DNA of 64,000 nucleotides from Rhipidocladum racemiflorum (lineage: Eukaryota > Streptophyta > Magnoliopsida > Poales > Poaceae). Below, piece by piece: positions 10,681 to 22,581 of this stretch. The stretch is from contig JAYEVF010000049.1 in the NCBI GenBank assembly GCA_036346355.1, positions 236,001-300,000 of the forward strand. The letters are read 5' to 3'. Made by a program: the position numbers and the translations under genes. How positions within the stretch are numbered: position 1 is the stretch's first letter; each line of letters opens with the position of its first letter. The notes beneath the pieces are model-generated. The model was not told where the DNA came from and made no database searches. It worked only from the letters and a program-made list of their open reading frames with translations.

Positions 10681-11710
10681 TCATGGCTGACTAAGGAATA
10701 GGTGGGGAAACTCGGCTTTAAGGTATTCTTCGAGCTCCCAAGTTGCTTCTTGCTCTGAATTATTGATCCACTGAACCTTGCAAAACTTGATTGTCTTGCT
10801 CCTCGTTCTACGCTCTACTTCATCCAAAATTCTGATGGGGTGCTTAGGGTTGGTGTGGTCCCCATTTAACTCAATGTTCTCAATTTGCATCTGTTCTTTT
10901 GGTACTTTGAGACACTTCTTCAGCTGTGACACATGGAACACATTATGCACATCTGACAACTGAAGTGGCAACTCCAACTGATAAGCCACTTCTCCCCTTC
11001 TGGCTAGGATTGGAAACGGTCCAATGTACCTTGGTGCCAACTTTCCTCGAACTTGAAATCGACGCATCCCTTTGAGCGGTGAGACTTTTAGGTACACATG
11101 GTCACCTGGAGAGAAGGCTAACTCCCTACGATGATTGTCCGCATAGTTCTTCTGCCTAGACTACGATGTTCTCAATCTTTCTTGAATCACCTGAACTTGT
11201 TCTTCAGCCTTTTGCAAAATATCAGGACCAAAGACTTGACGATCTCTGGTTTCATTCCAATAAAGAGGTGTCCTGCACTTTCTTTCATACAAGGCTTAAA
11301 ATGGCGACATTTGAAAGCTTGCTTGATAACTATTGTTATATGAGAATTCTGCATAAGGTAAACCTTGATCCCAACTTGGCGTATTGGACAATGCACAAGA
11401 CCTTAGCATATCCTCAAGAATCTGATTTACTCGCTCAGTTTGTCCATCAGTCTGAGGATGATAAGCTGTACTGAAATTCAGGTTTGTACCCAATGCTTCA
11501 TGCAGCTTTTGCCAGAATCTTGAAGTAAATTGAGTGCCTCTATCTGAAACAATCTTCTTTGGCACCCCATGTAAACACACAATTCTTTACATATACAACT
11601 CTGCAAGTTATCTCCCTTGTAAGTTGTATTCACCGGAATGAAATATGCAACTTTTGTTAACATGTCCACTACAACCCATATATAGTCGTGACCTGATCTT
11701 GTTCTCAGAA
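10681..11710 (-). pseudogene. pol: Element E pol: integrase core and chromodomain
   Basis: The C-terminal part of a Ty3/gypsy polyprotein. The integrase catalytic core is visible at 11669-11296, with the second Asp in VSDRGTQF and the conserved YHPQTDGQTERVNQ block. After a frameshift zone, 11097-10681 encodes the integrase tail and a chromodomain (HPIRILDEVERR through WELEEYL). This tail defines chromoviruses and is thought to guide insertion into heterochromatin. It stops about 35 bp from the LTR. The right end at about 11710 breaks inside the integrase, before the catalytic core, where a foreign LTR begins. The Tekay/Del lineage is inferred from the chromodomain and long LTRs. Confidence 0.85.
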
Positions 11711-11711
11711 G

Positions 11712-12790
11712 TGTTAGTGTTATGCCCTTGAGGCAGTCATATAGATGATTCTAGCATGACTATGTTTATGAATAATAATATGATTATTGGTCCAATGAAT
11801 GTATATTATTATATTGATCACCAAGTATGTGACTTGCTTATGAAACTCTTTACTTATTGATATAATTCTGTAAGTATCTCTGATCGGATATCATCATAGT
11901 GGACAACGATGAATAGATCAGCACATGTACTGATCGATGATCATGTTTCATAGATCATGGGATATGAAGATATCATCAATACATTGTGAACACATGTTGA
12001 AGAACATGGATTACATAGACCCACAATGAGACACAGCGAGAATGTTACATTCTGATGTGTCATCAGTGTATCTCATACATAGTAGATGTATGATCCTTAG
12101 ACCTGCGATTGTCATATTTCCTACATGTGTAATAGTTTACCTTGGGGTTACCAAACACTATTTTCTAACCGAATAGTTATAAAGTTAGATTTCATGTTCA
12201 CTATGAAGCATGCAGAGGGAAGTAAGCGATCAAGATGGGATTTACCACTCCAGTGTAACGGAGATATATGTATTGGCCACTCGTGTGATATGTTTAAGGA
12301 AGTGCATGGCCATGCCGTGATTAAGGAGTCAATCACAACTTATTTACATATCACGGATACGAGAGATGGATTGAATTGTCAAAGGATGACATAATTCTCG
12401 CCTTGAGTTCAATCTTCATATAGTTTGGCAAAGGGATTATTACATGAGTACTTTTGATAGGTTCTGTCCGATTTGATCATGGTGCGTTTGGGAGTTGGCA
12501 TGCCCTGCAAGGAGCCGCTACCAACTATTGGATTTAAAAGGAGTTTTCAGAATCCATGTCCAAATGTACATGAACCTACTGGGTCACACACTTAACGGGC
12601 TGGGACGCATTAATTCGGATTGGATCCGTAATTAATGGACCTCGTGGGATTAGTGCGCAGATGGGCCCTGACTGCTTAGGGTTTCACCTCGTGACTATAT
12701 AAGGAGGGGAGGAGGCTGGGTGCAGGATATACTTTCGTGCGGTTTAGAAGTGTTTTGCTCGAAACCCTAGCCACCTCCTCGCGCCGAAAA
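11712..12790 (+). mobile_element. Truncated LTR of an unidentified retrotransposon in E pol
   Basis: The sequence starts TGTTAGTGTT and is AT-rich. It has a TATA box (CTATATAAGGA, about 12695-12705) followed by a GC-richer region with AAACCCTAG, which is the layout of a plant LTR promoter on the plus strand. No matching second LTR, TSD or coding region is present. Its right edge falls where E pol resumes. RNase H and the integrase zinc finger of E are missing at this site, so the piece probably arrived with a deletion. Assignment to copia is a guess. Confidence 0.5.
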
Positions 12791-12792
12791 CT

Positions 12793-13989
12793 TTGCTCAT
12801 CGCCTCAAACCATTCAAACTTCTTTTCCTTCTTTAGTAACTGGGTAGGCGGTCTTGCAATCTTCGGAAATCCTAGGTAAACGCGGATGGTATCCAGATCG
12901 AAGGTTGATCTTGGAGAAAATAAAAGCTCCTTTCAACGGATCAAACAAGTCATCAATCCTGGGTAATGGATACTTGTTCTTGATTGTGACTTCATTCAGA
13001 GCTCTGTAGTCTATGCACATGTGCCAACTTCCATCATTCCTCTTCAAAAAAATTGCTGGCGCTCCCGAAGGCAATAAACTTGGCCGAACAAATCCTTTTT
13101 CTTGTAACTCCTCAACTTGCTTCTTCATCTCAGCTAGTTCATTGGTTGTCATGCGGTAGGGTCTCTTAGAGATGGGAGTTGTACCAGGGGCTAGCTCTAT
13201 GATGAACTCTACACCCCGATCTGGCGGCATACCTGGTAACTCTTCAGGAAATACATCTGGGTATTCCTTTACCACGAGCGTACTTTCCAAAGTGTTTCCC
13301 TCCAAACTGTTTAAAGTGCATTTGTTACTTGAAGACTCATCAAGCATATACTCCATTCGGATGCCTTCTGAATTGGCGAGGGTAATGGCTCTACTAGCAC
13401 AATCTATTTGGCCTTTATGGCCTTTATACTTGGTTAACCAGTCCATCCCTAGGGTAACATCTTTTCCTTTTGAATCTAGAATGATGAGATTCGCTAGGAA
13501 TTCTACCCCATTAATTTCTATGGTTGCGCTTGGGCATACTGAACTAGTTTTTCATCGCTTTCCCTGGTGATTGAATTATCATGGGGCTCTTAAGAGGATA
13601 GGTTTCCCAATCAAACTTTTCAACAAAATTCTTTGATATAAAAGAATGCACCCAGGTGATTGAATTATCATGGGGCTCTTAAGAGGATAGGTTTCCCAAT
13701 CAAACTTTTCAACAAAATTCTTTGATATAAAAGAATGCGATGCTTCGGAATCAAATAAAGCTGAGGTAGGTACTGAGTTTACAAAGAACTTACCTAGAAC
13801 CACATCTAGTACCTGCTGAGCCTCTTCTATGGTCACATGATTGACTCGCCTTTTTCCAATGGTTTGTGGAGCTCTTGGCGTCTGTGGTGCTCCACGTCCT
13901 TGTCCTTGCGTATGAGCTCTGGCAGAATTGGATCCCAAGTCAAATGGCACGGGGGTCACTGACTCACTGGCTGACGCTTCTGCGGACAA
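12793..13989 (-). pseudogene. pol: Element E pol: protease and N-terminal reverse transcriptase
   Basis: The gypsy protease lies around 13900-13560 and the reverse transcriptase start at 13446-12814. Seen in order: protease site with FDSEASHSF, where the normal Gly after Asp-Ser is Glu; the spacer with VKEYPDVFPEELPGMPPDR; then RT motifs including DYRALNEVTIKNKYPLPRID. The RT breaks off after LRSGYH and continues with sequence that belongs after the FDD catalytic motif. Roughly 110 codons including the active site are therefore deleted. An 89 bp tandem duplication disrupts the protease. Neither product can be active. Confidence 0.85.
13566..13743. repeat. 89 bp tandem duplication in E protease
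   Basis: Two head-to-tail copies start at 13566 and 13655 (GGTGATTGAATTATCATGGG at each). They are identical over nearly all of the 89 bp. The length is not a multiple of three, so the frame is broken. Confidence 0.9.
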
Positions 13990-14267
13990 TTGTTGTCAGT
14001 GTCCCATCTGATGGCAGTGAAAGCACTGAATTCATGCAACATTTGAATTCCCTTTTTGAGGTTGAGCAGTGACATTGTTAGGGAATCCTTGAGCAACTAG
14101 GTGTGGTCCAAAGTTAGGAGTACAGGGTGGTCCTTAAATAATGGCATGGTTGGCCTGCTGAGGTTGGAAGCGTTGACGAGAACCACTCGCTCCCTGCTGG
14201 GCCTAGAATGCCATCCTTCTTTTGCGGGACTCCCGCTGGCCGCTGTTGCCTTTAGGCTTCCTCTTGC
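13990..14267 (-). pseudogene. gag: Element E gag C-terminal part
   Basis: The minus-strand frame fragments show a basic, Gln/Pro-rich segment and a zinc-knuckle-like CFHCHQMGH near 14020. Both are typical of the end of a chromovirus Gag before the protease. It is cut at 14267 by the hAT insertion and resumes at 18062. Stops are present in all frames. Confidence 0.65.
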
Positions 14268-17200
14268 CAAGGTTATTAAAACGAAAACGAAACGACCCAC
14301 CCCCTTTTTAACTTTTAAACGTTTAAATGGATGTTGAAACGTAGTTTTAGGCACCATTGTAAAACGAATATGAGAGCAAAGATATATCACATATGTACCT
14401 TGATTTTGTAGCCTTTTTCCATATAATTTGAGGCCATATGCCATGCATCTTTCTCCCATGTATCCATTTTCCTTGCACATTGCAACATATGAATTACTAT
14501 AACAAGAAATTATAATTCAATTTAATAAGTAAATATGGTTTTTGTAACTTTGTATCACATACCCTTTTGATGATCCCCCTCTTCTCTCCTTCCAATCCAC
14601 AAACTACAAGAAAGTTGCACATCAATGAAATGAATGAATTGAAAACTAAAATTAAAGACAAGATACATTACGACATGAGTTCACATCCAGACAATAACAT
14701 AAGTTCATAAAATAACATAGACGATGGTTAACAAATTAACTAAATAAGTCCACACAAAAGCATAAATCCACATAATAGCATAGCTCCAACTCCCATCTCT
14801 CAATATCCATCATTCAAATCATCGAAACTATTAGTAGCATTCACATCTTGATCATCGCCATCTTCGTGGTTGCTTGAGTTGTCATCATCATCCACATCAA
14901 GATCATCAAGTATGAGCTCATCTTCTTCCTCTCCATTGCTTGAGTCCGAATGTGATGCCTCCTCTATGACTTCCTCTTCTCTTCTCACACGACGTGCATA
15001 GCAATGCTCAAAATGAGCTCTCCTAGGAAGATTGCAGCCTTGAAGATTGCTTGATGCACCAATAGCTTCATCAACTTGGTCCCATGTCAAGTCACCTTCA
15101 CCCTTTATACACCCACTTTGAGTTGTATTGGCCGATGGATTGACCCATTCATTATCCCAGTCAAAGTCTTCTAAAATCAAAGGATCAAAGTTTTTACCCT
15201 CCTCACGTATTCTTTGGAACCAACTAGCTATCTTTCTATTGTATGAGACATAAACCAAGTCATTTAATTTTTGGTGCTCCAACCGGTTCCTTTTCTTAGT
15301 ATGAATCTACAAGTGGGAATAAAAGCAATTAATTAGAACCAAAATAAAGGAGTTACAATTTACATAATTAGATGGTTAAATTCACTTACAAATTCAAATG
15401 CACTCCAATTGCGCTCACAACCGGATGATGAAGCGCAAAGACTAACTATTCTTCTTGCAAACTTTTGAAGCTCAACGGTTCGACCACCATATGCAAGCCA
15501 CCAATCAACTAAAAGAACAAATAAGGTGAACTTTACATGCCGAAAAGTAAAAAATTACTTGCTGAAATTATATTTAAAACCCTGAAAATTTAGATTACTT
15601 ACTTGGATTTCTTGTGTGTGCGTGTTTTATTGCCATTTGGTTTGCAAATACATCTCTTTGATTCTCATATAGAACAGCTTGGCTATCAATCTTATCTCGA
15701 AGAGCCTCATCTTGTACCATTTTTACAAGCACGTCATTGAAGCAAGCTCTTATCTCTCCAACACGTCTTTCATCATCACCCTTTTTGATGTTATAGAACT
15801 TTCCAGGGTTCAAGTAGAGAGCCGCTCCATATAGTGGGGTGTCCATTTGCCTCGCCCAACGTCCATCAATAATCTTCATGAGGCGAAGCAAAGGTTTTTT
15901 TTTGTTTTGAGTGCAAAACGATGAGGTGATATTTTCCTTTGCTAAGTTCATGGCCGATGCAACCTCCGACATAGCCGGCTTTTCATCACCATCAACCAAC
16001 CTCAGCACAATAAGGAGTGGAAGCGAAGCTCTTATACAATCCTCAACTGAATTCCAGAACTGTCCCGAAATAACAATGTCATACACTGCTCTTCCTGCCT
16101 CAGTCTTAGACAACTTGCTCCTAGTGAAGACATCACCTGTCACTAGGAGCTTCAATGCTTCTTTGTGCTTGTGCAAACTACGCAACGTAAGTAATGTAGT
16201 GGCAAACCTAGTCGCTGCGGGCCTCACAAGATTCATCCCACCTATTTTCTCCCTCATTTCACTAAGAATCCTCCCATGCCTATAAATAAAGGTAGTGATT
16301 TGTCGAGCACATGAAATTGGTTTATTGAAATCCTTTAGCTTCCCTATGTCTTCCAACATAAGGTCCAGGCAGTGTGCAGCGCAAGGGGTCCAAAACAAAG
16401 TAGGAATCCTCTCCATTAGTAGCCTGCCAGCTGCCTTATAGTTAGCACCATTGTCTGTGACAACCTGAACAACTTTGTCTTTGCCAATCATCTCAATCAT
16501 TTTCTCTTGCAAGTTAGCAAGCATCATGGCATCATGTGATTCACTAGATGCATCGACTTACTCCAAGAAGAAATTTCCTTCAGGACTATTAAGCAGGAAG
16601 TTGATCAACTGACGACCCCTCCTATCAGTCCATCCGTCTGACATGAGAGAGCAACCATATTGCTTCCATGCCTCTTCATGCTTCTTCTTCTCGCCATCTG
16701 TCTCCTTAACTACCTTCTGAAGCAATGGCTCTCGTAGCTCATGGAAACTAGGAGGCTTGAAACCAGAACCATACTGTGCAATGGCCTCTACTGCTATCTC
16801 AAATTGTCTTGAATTTGCAACATTAAATGGTACACCACACTCATAGAAAAACTTGGCTATCTCCATACAGACAGGTTCTTTTTCTTCCTTGGTCCTCATG
16901 CCAGCTTCTATGGTAGTTTGATGCGGCCCCTTTGCATGTCTTTGCTCTACAACCTCTCTGGGCGTTAAGTCAAGCATAAGCAAGAATATGTTTTTGGTGG
17001 TCTTGGCACCTTGAACTGAAATCTTTATCGACTTCATTTTTTTGGAGGCTGTCCTAGAACTTGGATGGACACACATTGCTATTAGAGGCTTCCGACTCCT
17101 TGCTGGATGCCTCTATTGCCACATAATCACCTTGTTCATCATCTAGAAACAGTGGTCTGCCCCTCTTGCCCTTCTCTAAAGCCTATTGCATCTCTTTCAT

Positions 17201-18053
17201 GATGGATGAGGTAGTTTTGGGACACTTCGTCACATCTCCAAACTCACCCGCGAGATGTTTCACCCTCTTGATTCCTCCTTTTATCTTCCTCTGACAAAGA
17301 TTGCATTGGATCAGCTCTCGCTTGTTAGGCTCTGCATAATATGCATACTTCCATGTTCCATCCCGGATCATCGGACTTCGGCTTTCGACTGGGATCATCC
17401 AATGGATTATAATTTGTGGGAGGGGGAGGTGCACTGCCACTTGCACTTGCCATTTCGATTTCGGCTGCAGTTCTACAATCAACATTCAATAGACAGAGAG
17501 GGGGAGCCGAAGAGAGATAGAGAGGGGGAGCAGAGAGGACACAAGAGGGGGAGAGGGGGTGTGAAGAGAGACAGAGAGGGGCCGCGAAGAGAGAGGGGGA
17601 GCAGAGAGGATGGGATCCCGAGTCTCCGACCTGGCGTGTGCAGGCGACGACGGCGGGCGACCTTGCGGGCGCAGACGACGATGGAGCCCACGACGCTTGC
17701 AGGCGACGACGGCGGAGCCTGCGGGTGACGACGCTAGGGTTAGCTCTGTCCCTCTCTCTTCGCCTCCACTGCTTCTCCTGATACCCCCTCTCCACTGATG
17801 GCTAGGGTTAGCTCTGGCCTGATTCGGCGCCCTTCTCCAAATGTACCCCGCCCCACTAATTTCAGACCAGAAAACGCCCTAGAATGCCCGTTTTGTCCGA
17901 ATCGAACGTTCTAGACGTTTTCACGTCGTTCCATGGACATTCCAACACGTTCTAGTCGCCGTCGCCAGAACACCCAGACATTCCGAAGCTCGGGCACGTT
18001 CTCTCGTTTACACGACGTGTAAACGTCGTTTTCACGACGTTCTAATAACCATG
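14268..18053 (-). mobile_element. hAT superfamily DNA transposon
   Basis: A 3786 bp element with an 8 bp TSD CCTCTTGC (14260-14267 and 18054-18061), the hAT hallmark. The terminal inverted repeats are CAAGGTTATTA on the left and CATGGTTATTA as the complement of the right end, one mismatch in 11. It encodes a three-exon-plus transposase on the minus strand (14800-17453). Non-coding ends of about 530 bp (14268-14799) and 600 bp (17454-18053) hold likely transposase-binding repeats. The target is the gag of element E. Confidence 0.93.
14800..17453 (-). pseudogene. hAT transposase (BED finger, DUF659-like, hAT dimerisation)
   Basis: The likely start is the ATG at 17453 (MASASGSAPPPP). A BED-type zinc finger follows with CNLCQRKIKGG near 17290. 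The transposase core has SDGWTDRRGR (16650), VVTDNGANY (16450) and TPCAAHCLDL (16375). Two introns splice cleanly in frame: 15509-15602 and 15307-15389, both GT..AG. They join the core to the dimerisation domain (CASSSGCERNWSAF, then NRLEHQKLNDLVYV). An acidic tail ends at 14800. A frameshift near 17362, a stop near 17182 and a stop at 16558 between otherwise continuous frames make it inactive unless sequencing errors are involved. The cut-and-paste transposase family assignment is secure. Confidence 0.9.
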
Positions 18054-18061
18054 CCTCTTGC

Positions 18062-18179
18062 ACATGTACCTTGTTCATCATGTGCTGAAAGTTCGGAAAG
18101 TCCAATGCAGAAACTGCACCTTGATGTCAGGATCAAGTCCCTCCATGAACCTCCAAATCTTGGCACTTTCGGTTGCCAC
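18062..18179 (-). pseudogene. gag: Element E gag, middle fragment
   Basis: A 118 bp piece of chromovirus Gag, from around the FMEGLDPDIKVQ block, lies between the hAT TSD and copia F. On its right it would continue at 39054, after the 5 bp target GCCAC repeated on the other side of copia F. Confidence 0.7.
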
Positions 18180-18307
18180 TGTTATGAATAGCACTTGTAT
18201 TCATCATGAGGCCAATGGGCCAGTATATATACATGTACACAAGGGTATAAAGGGAAAGCCTATATTAGGCAATATCTATACAAGGTATAACAGGATACTG
18301 TCTAACA
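18180..18307 (-). repeat. Copia F 3' LTR
   Basis: A 128 bp LTR with TGTTAGACAG..ATTCATAACA ends on the minus strand and TATATATA near 18222. It is preceded on that strand by a purine tract (TGACGGTGGG) that serves as PPT. Confidence 0.92.
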
Positions 18308-18324
18308 CCCACCGTCAAAACTCA

Positions 18325-20950
18325 TGGTGGATCTACAGCACTGAGTTTGTGTCTTCATGAAGAAATCTGCTAACTGGAGCTCTGAAGGCACATACTGAAG
18401 AGCCACAACTTGATCCTGTACTTGTGACCGCAAGAAGCATCAACACCAATATGCTTGGTGAGTTCATGCTTCACTGGATCTCGAGCAATATTGATAGCAC
18501 CCGTACTGTCAGAGAAAAGAGGAGTTGGTGTAGAAACATAAACACCAAAATCCTCAATTAACCACCGTAGCCAAGTAACCTCTGTTGTCAAAAGAGCCAT
18601 AGCCCGCAACTCAGCCTCAGCACTCGAACGAGAAACTGCTGTCTGCTTCTTAGTCTTCCAAGCAATGAGAGAACCACCAAGAAAAACACAGTAAGCAGAA
18701 AAAGACCAACGATCAGAGTGATCACTAGTCCATGTAGCATCAGAATATGCCTGGAGCGTGGAAAGAAAAGACGGCGAGAGATAGTTCCACGAAGATATCG
18801 TAGAACACGAAGATGACTATAGTGGAGCTGAGTGGGGGCAGAAACAAACCGATTCAAGATATGGACTGGATATGAAATGTCAGGACGAGTGATACCAAGG
18901 TAAACAAGACTCCCAACAAGATGGCGATAGCCCATAGGATCCTCAAGGGGTTCACCATCAGTAGATCGAAGGTGAACATTGAGCTCCATAGGAGTCTCGG
19001 TATGTCGCTCATCAGAGAGAAGCACGATCAAGAAGATCCTGGATATACTTCTCTTGGGAGAGAAAGAAGCCCTCAGATGCAGAAGAAACCTCAATCTCAA
19101 GAAAGTATCGAAGAGGACCTAGATCGGACATGAGAAACTGCTCATTGAGACGAGCCTTTACAAAGGCAATATCGAGAATCATCGCCAAGAATGATCATGT
19201 CATCAACATATGGAAGTAGAAGAGTCCGACCACGAGAAGTGTGAACAAAGAGCGTAGGATCATGAAACCAGCTGCAGTGATCACAGAAGAAAAATGCTCA
19301 AACCAAGCACGAGGGGCTTGCTTGAGCCCATAAAGAGAGCGACGAAGCCGACAAACCATACCCTCAGGAACAGAATACCCTGGTGGTGGCTGCATATAGA
19401 CCTCATGCAGCTCGCCATTAAGAAAGGCATTCTTGACATCAAGCTGAGAGATGGACCATTCACGAATAGAGGCGACAAGAAGAGTGCGAACAGTGGTCAT
19501 GTGAGCCACAGGGGCAAAGGTCTCATCATAATCACGACCATGCTCCTGTGGAAAACCACACGCCACAAGACGAGCCTTGTAGAGTTCAAGAGAACCATCA
19601 GAGCGAGTCTTAATCTTATATACCCACTTGCAAGTAATGGGGCGGACACGTGGAGGAACGGGAAAAAGATCCCACGTGCCAGTGCGCTCGAGGGCAGCAA
19701 TCTCCTCCGCCATCGCATACTGCCATTCCTGATGAACGACAGCATCACGGTAAGAAGTCGGCTCGGCTAGAGCTGCACCAACAAAGCCAAGGCGCTCAGG
19801 AGGTCGAATAGACTGTCGATCGTGAAGAGCATAACGAGGAGACGCTAAAGAAGATGGCTCATCAGAAGAAGATGACACATCAGAAGGCTCCTCAGCTCGC
19901 GGACGACGAGTGTAGTAGAGAGGATAAGAAGGAACAATATCAGAAGAAACTTGTTGAGGAGATGTCGGTGGTGAAGATACCGGCAATAAAGGAGACGCCG
20001 ATTGTGAAAGAGGAAAAGTGATAACTGGAGTATCAGGAAAAGTCAGGAAAGACAGTGGCTCAACAAGAGATGTAGGAGAGGAAGAACAACGAGGGTAGAA
20101 GGGATGAGACTCATCAAAAGTGACATCCCGTGAGATCCGTATCCGGCGTCCAACAGGATCCCAACAACGATATCCCTTATGCTCAGCACTGTATCCCAGA
20201 AAAACGCACTCAACAGACTGAGCGGTCAGCTTGGTGCGTTCACAAGGTGCAAGAAGAACATAGCACACACCCAAAAAGGCGAAGTCCAGAATAATCAGGA
20301 GGCATGCCACAAAGATGCTCAACTGGAATCCCACCCTTAAGAGCAGAAGAAGGTTGGATATTGGTCAAGTAGGTGGCAATGGAAACAACCTCAGCCCAGA
20401 AGTGAGGTGGAACAGCGGAAGCAAGCATAAGAGCACGAGCTGTCTCAAGAAGATGATGATGCTTGTGCTTAGCCACACCATTCTGAGCATGAGCACCTGG
20501 ACATGAAAACTGAGAAAGAGTGCCCTGTGTAGCAAGAAAAGCTCGAAGAGCTCCTGACAGATACTCCCCTGCCGTGTCAGCACGAAGAACACGAATGGGA
20601 GAATCAAACTGAGTGCGAATCATGGTGGCAAAATTCTTATAGATAGATAAAACCTCACTACGAGAGGACAAAATATATCCAAGTGTGGCAAGAGAAATCA
20701 TCTATAAAAAGAATATAATATCGATGACCCCCTTTTGAAACGAAAGGAGTCGGACCCCAAACATCAGAATGAACAAGATCAGAATGACGTTGTGATATAG
20801 ACTCACTAGAATGGTAGGGGAGTTGTAGCTGTTTGCCAAGCTTACAATCCGTACAGTGTAAAGAAGCATCACCAGACACAGAGCCTAAAAGACCACGACG
20901 AACTAAAGAGGACAGACGCGAACCACAAAGATGGCCCAAACGGTGATGCC
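18325..20950 (-). pseudogene. pol: Copia F pol: integrase, reverse transcriptase, RNase H
   Basis: In order on the minus strand: the GAG-pre-integrase HHRLGH (20950) and a cysteine pair (CTDCK); the integrase core with HSDVWGPTP and FIDDFS (about 20760-20700), then DTAGEYLSG and a glutamate in the following helix region; RT at 19800-19200 with WVYKIKTRSDGS, LDVKNAFLNGE and YGLKQAPRAW. The YVDD catalytic motif is present near 19200 but in another frame. RNase H lies at about 18650-18370, with LFSDSTGAINIARDP and TKHIGVDA. At least four frame breaks occur. The piece begins abruptly at 20950, where Sire2 replaced the upstream codons. Confidence 0.9.
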
Positions 20951-22541
20951 ACTGAAAAAATTAACTTAGAATTGGTTTTGCAAAATGTGCTTGTGCATGT
21001 GTTTGACAATTTGACAAGAAATAGTGAAGTTCTCTTTTGTGCCGGACCCAACTCTCAAAACCAGTGAGTTTTGCATGTACGACAGACCAAGTTTTTGGGT
21101 ATGTCGTGGACGTGCTAATTTTCCAAGAAACCAGTAGGTTTTGCATGTACGTCGGACCAATTTCTTGGTCAGTCGTGAACGTGTTTTCGCCGGAATGATT
21201 TCTGCTTGGAACCGAGACTTTCACTTGTACAACAGACCGATTTTGTTGGTCCGTCGTGAATGGACTTTTTCTAGGGTTTTTTATTTTTGTCCGTTGTGAA
21301 CGTGTTTTGCTCGGTTTAGGTGTTTTGCAAGAATTGAAATGATTTTTGGATTTGAATTTGAGATTATGAAATTTGTGAGAATTTCATGATGCTTGTTTTG
21401 AAGTGGAATTTATGCAATGCTCGTGTGAGTATTTGCATGGACTAATGTTGAGTCAAGTCACGGACTTGTGCTCGAAATTGTTTTGTGGTTTGTTCATGTG
21501 CAGGTATTGCTCGAGGGCGAATGTGGTCGATGACGGGACCGGAACTAGGTTCATGGAGGAACTGAGGTTTGGGATTAGGTTCAGGGAGGAACTGAGGTCT
21601 TGGTGGTCAAGGATGTCATGCGGGACGTTCGGGCTAAGAGAATGGTGCACATGAAGAATGGTTAGTCACGTGAGAATGGCAGGAGGTCATTCGCGTGCAA
21701 AGTGTTAGTCACGTGAGTATGGCAGGTGGCCATACGCGTGCAAAGTGTTAGTCACGTGAGTATGGTAGGGTTGCCATACGCGTGCAAGAGTTGTACTCGG
21801 CCAGGTTGGGCCAAGTAGAGTTGTGTTGAATCTGATTCCTTCTAGGAATAGGAATCGTATTCGTAACTCCTTGTGGGTTGGTGCTTTAAATAGGAGGGGT
21901 TGTCTCCTGTTGAAGAGCATCGAATTGAGGAGAGCTAGGCGCATAGAGCCTTGGGCTCAAAGTTTAGGGTTTGTACTCTTTTGATGGGAGTACTTTAGAC
22001 AAAAGAAATAAAGATCAATTCTTCTAGTTCCTTGTGTGCTACAATATTCTCTTTTGGTTCTTGTTTGCATACTTGTTCTAGTTCTAGATTGGTTTTTGTT
22101 CTTTGAGTTTCATCTTTATTTGATCCATCAAAAACCTCTCTAGGGTATCGATCTAGTGTTCTCAAAGTCTTGTTGATAAATCTTTTGTTATTCTTGATCA
22201 ATCTACAAGTTTCGATTAGATTGATTTTCGTCAAGTTCTGGAACAGCAAGCTTGCAAAGCTTATAACTTTTGATCCGTAAGTCCGATCGAACTGATTCTT
22301 TTTGAGTTAGATTCGTATTGGAATTTAGTTTCTTGTGTCCAAATTTCAGATCGTTCCGACGGTTGGATCTCAGGGAATTCGCGTTTTACCGAACCTCTGT
22401 CATTCTGTTTTTGTCGAAAACGAGGCAATTATTTGGTTCTGTTTTGGGGTGAACTTTTAATAGATCAAGAATTTGGTTTTAGCTTCCGCACAATCATTCA
22501 CCCCCCCTCTGATTGCTATATTCGTATACTTCGATCCTACA
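20951..22541 (+). repeat. Sire2 5' LTR (first 32 bp missing)
   Basis: Starts at ACTGAAAAAATTAACTTAG, equivalent to position 26573 of the other LTR, and ends CGATCCTACA at 22541. It contains the hairpin array (about 21035-21300), the G-box repeat (about 21660-21785) and TTTAAATAG at about 21886-21894 as the probable TATA box. Confidence 0.92.
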
Positions 22542-22542
22542 A

Positions 22543-22558
22543 GTGGTATCAGAGCAAG
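22543..22558 (+). promoter_or_regulatory. Sire2 primer binding site
   Basis: TGGTATCAGAGCAAGG directly follows the 5' LTR and is complementary to initiator tRNA-Met. Confidence 0.92.
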
Positions 22559-22581
22559 GTTTTTCTAATCTATCTTAACCG

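Noticed and set aside
12125..12394. 89-codon ORF
   Set aside because: It lies upstream of a TATA box in the truncated LTR, has no motif, and is overlapped by an antisense ORF.
17255..17798. Plus-strand ORFs opposite the hAT transposase start
   Set aside because: They are antisense to the BED-finger exon and the GC-rich 5' region of the transposon and have no domain.
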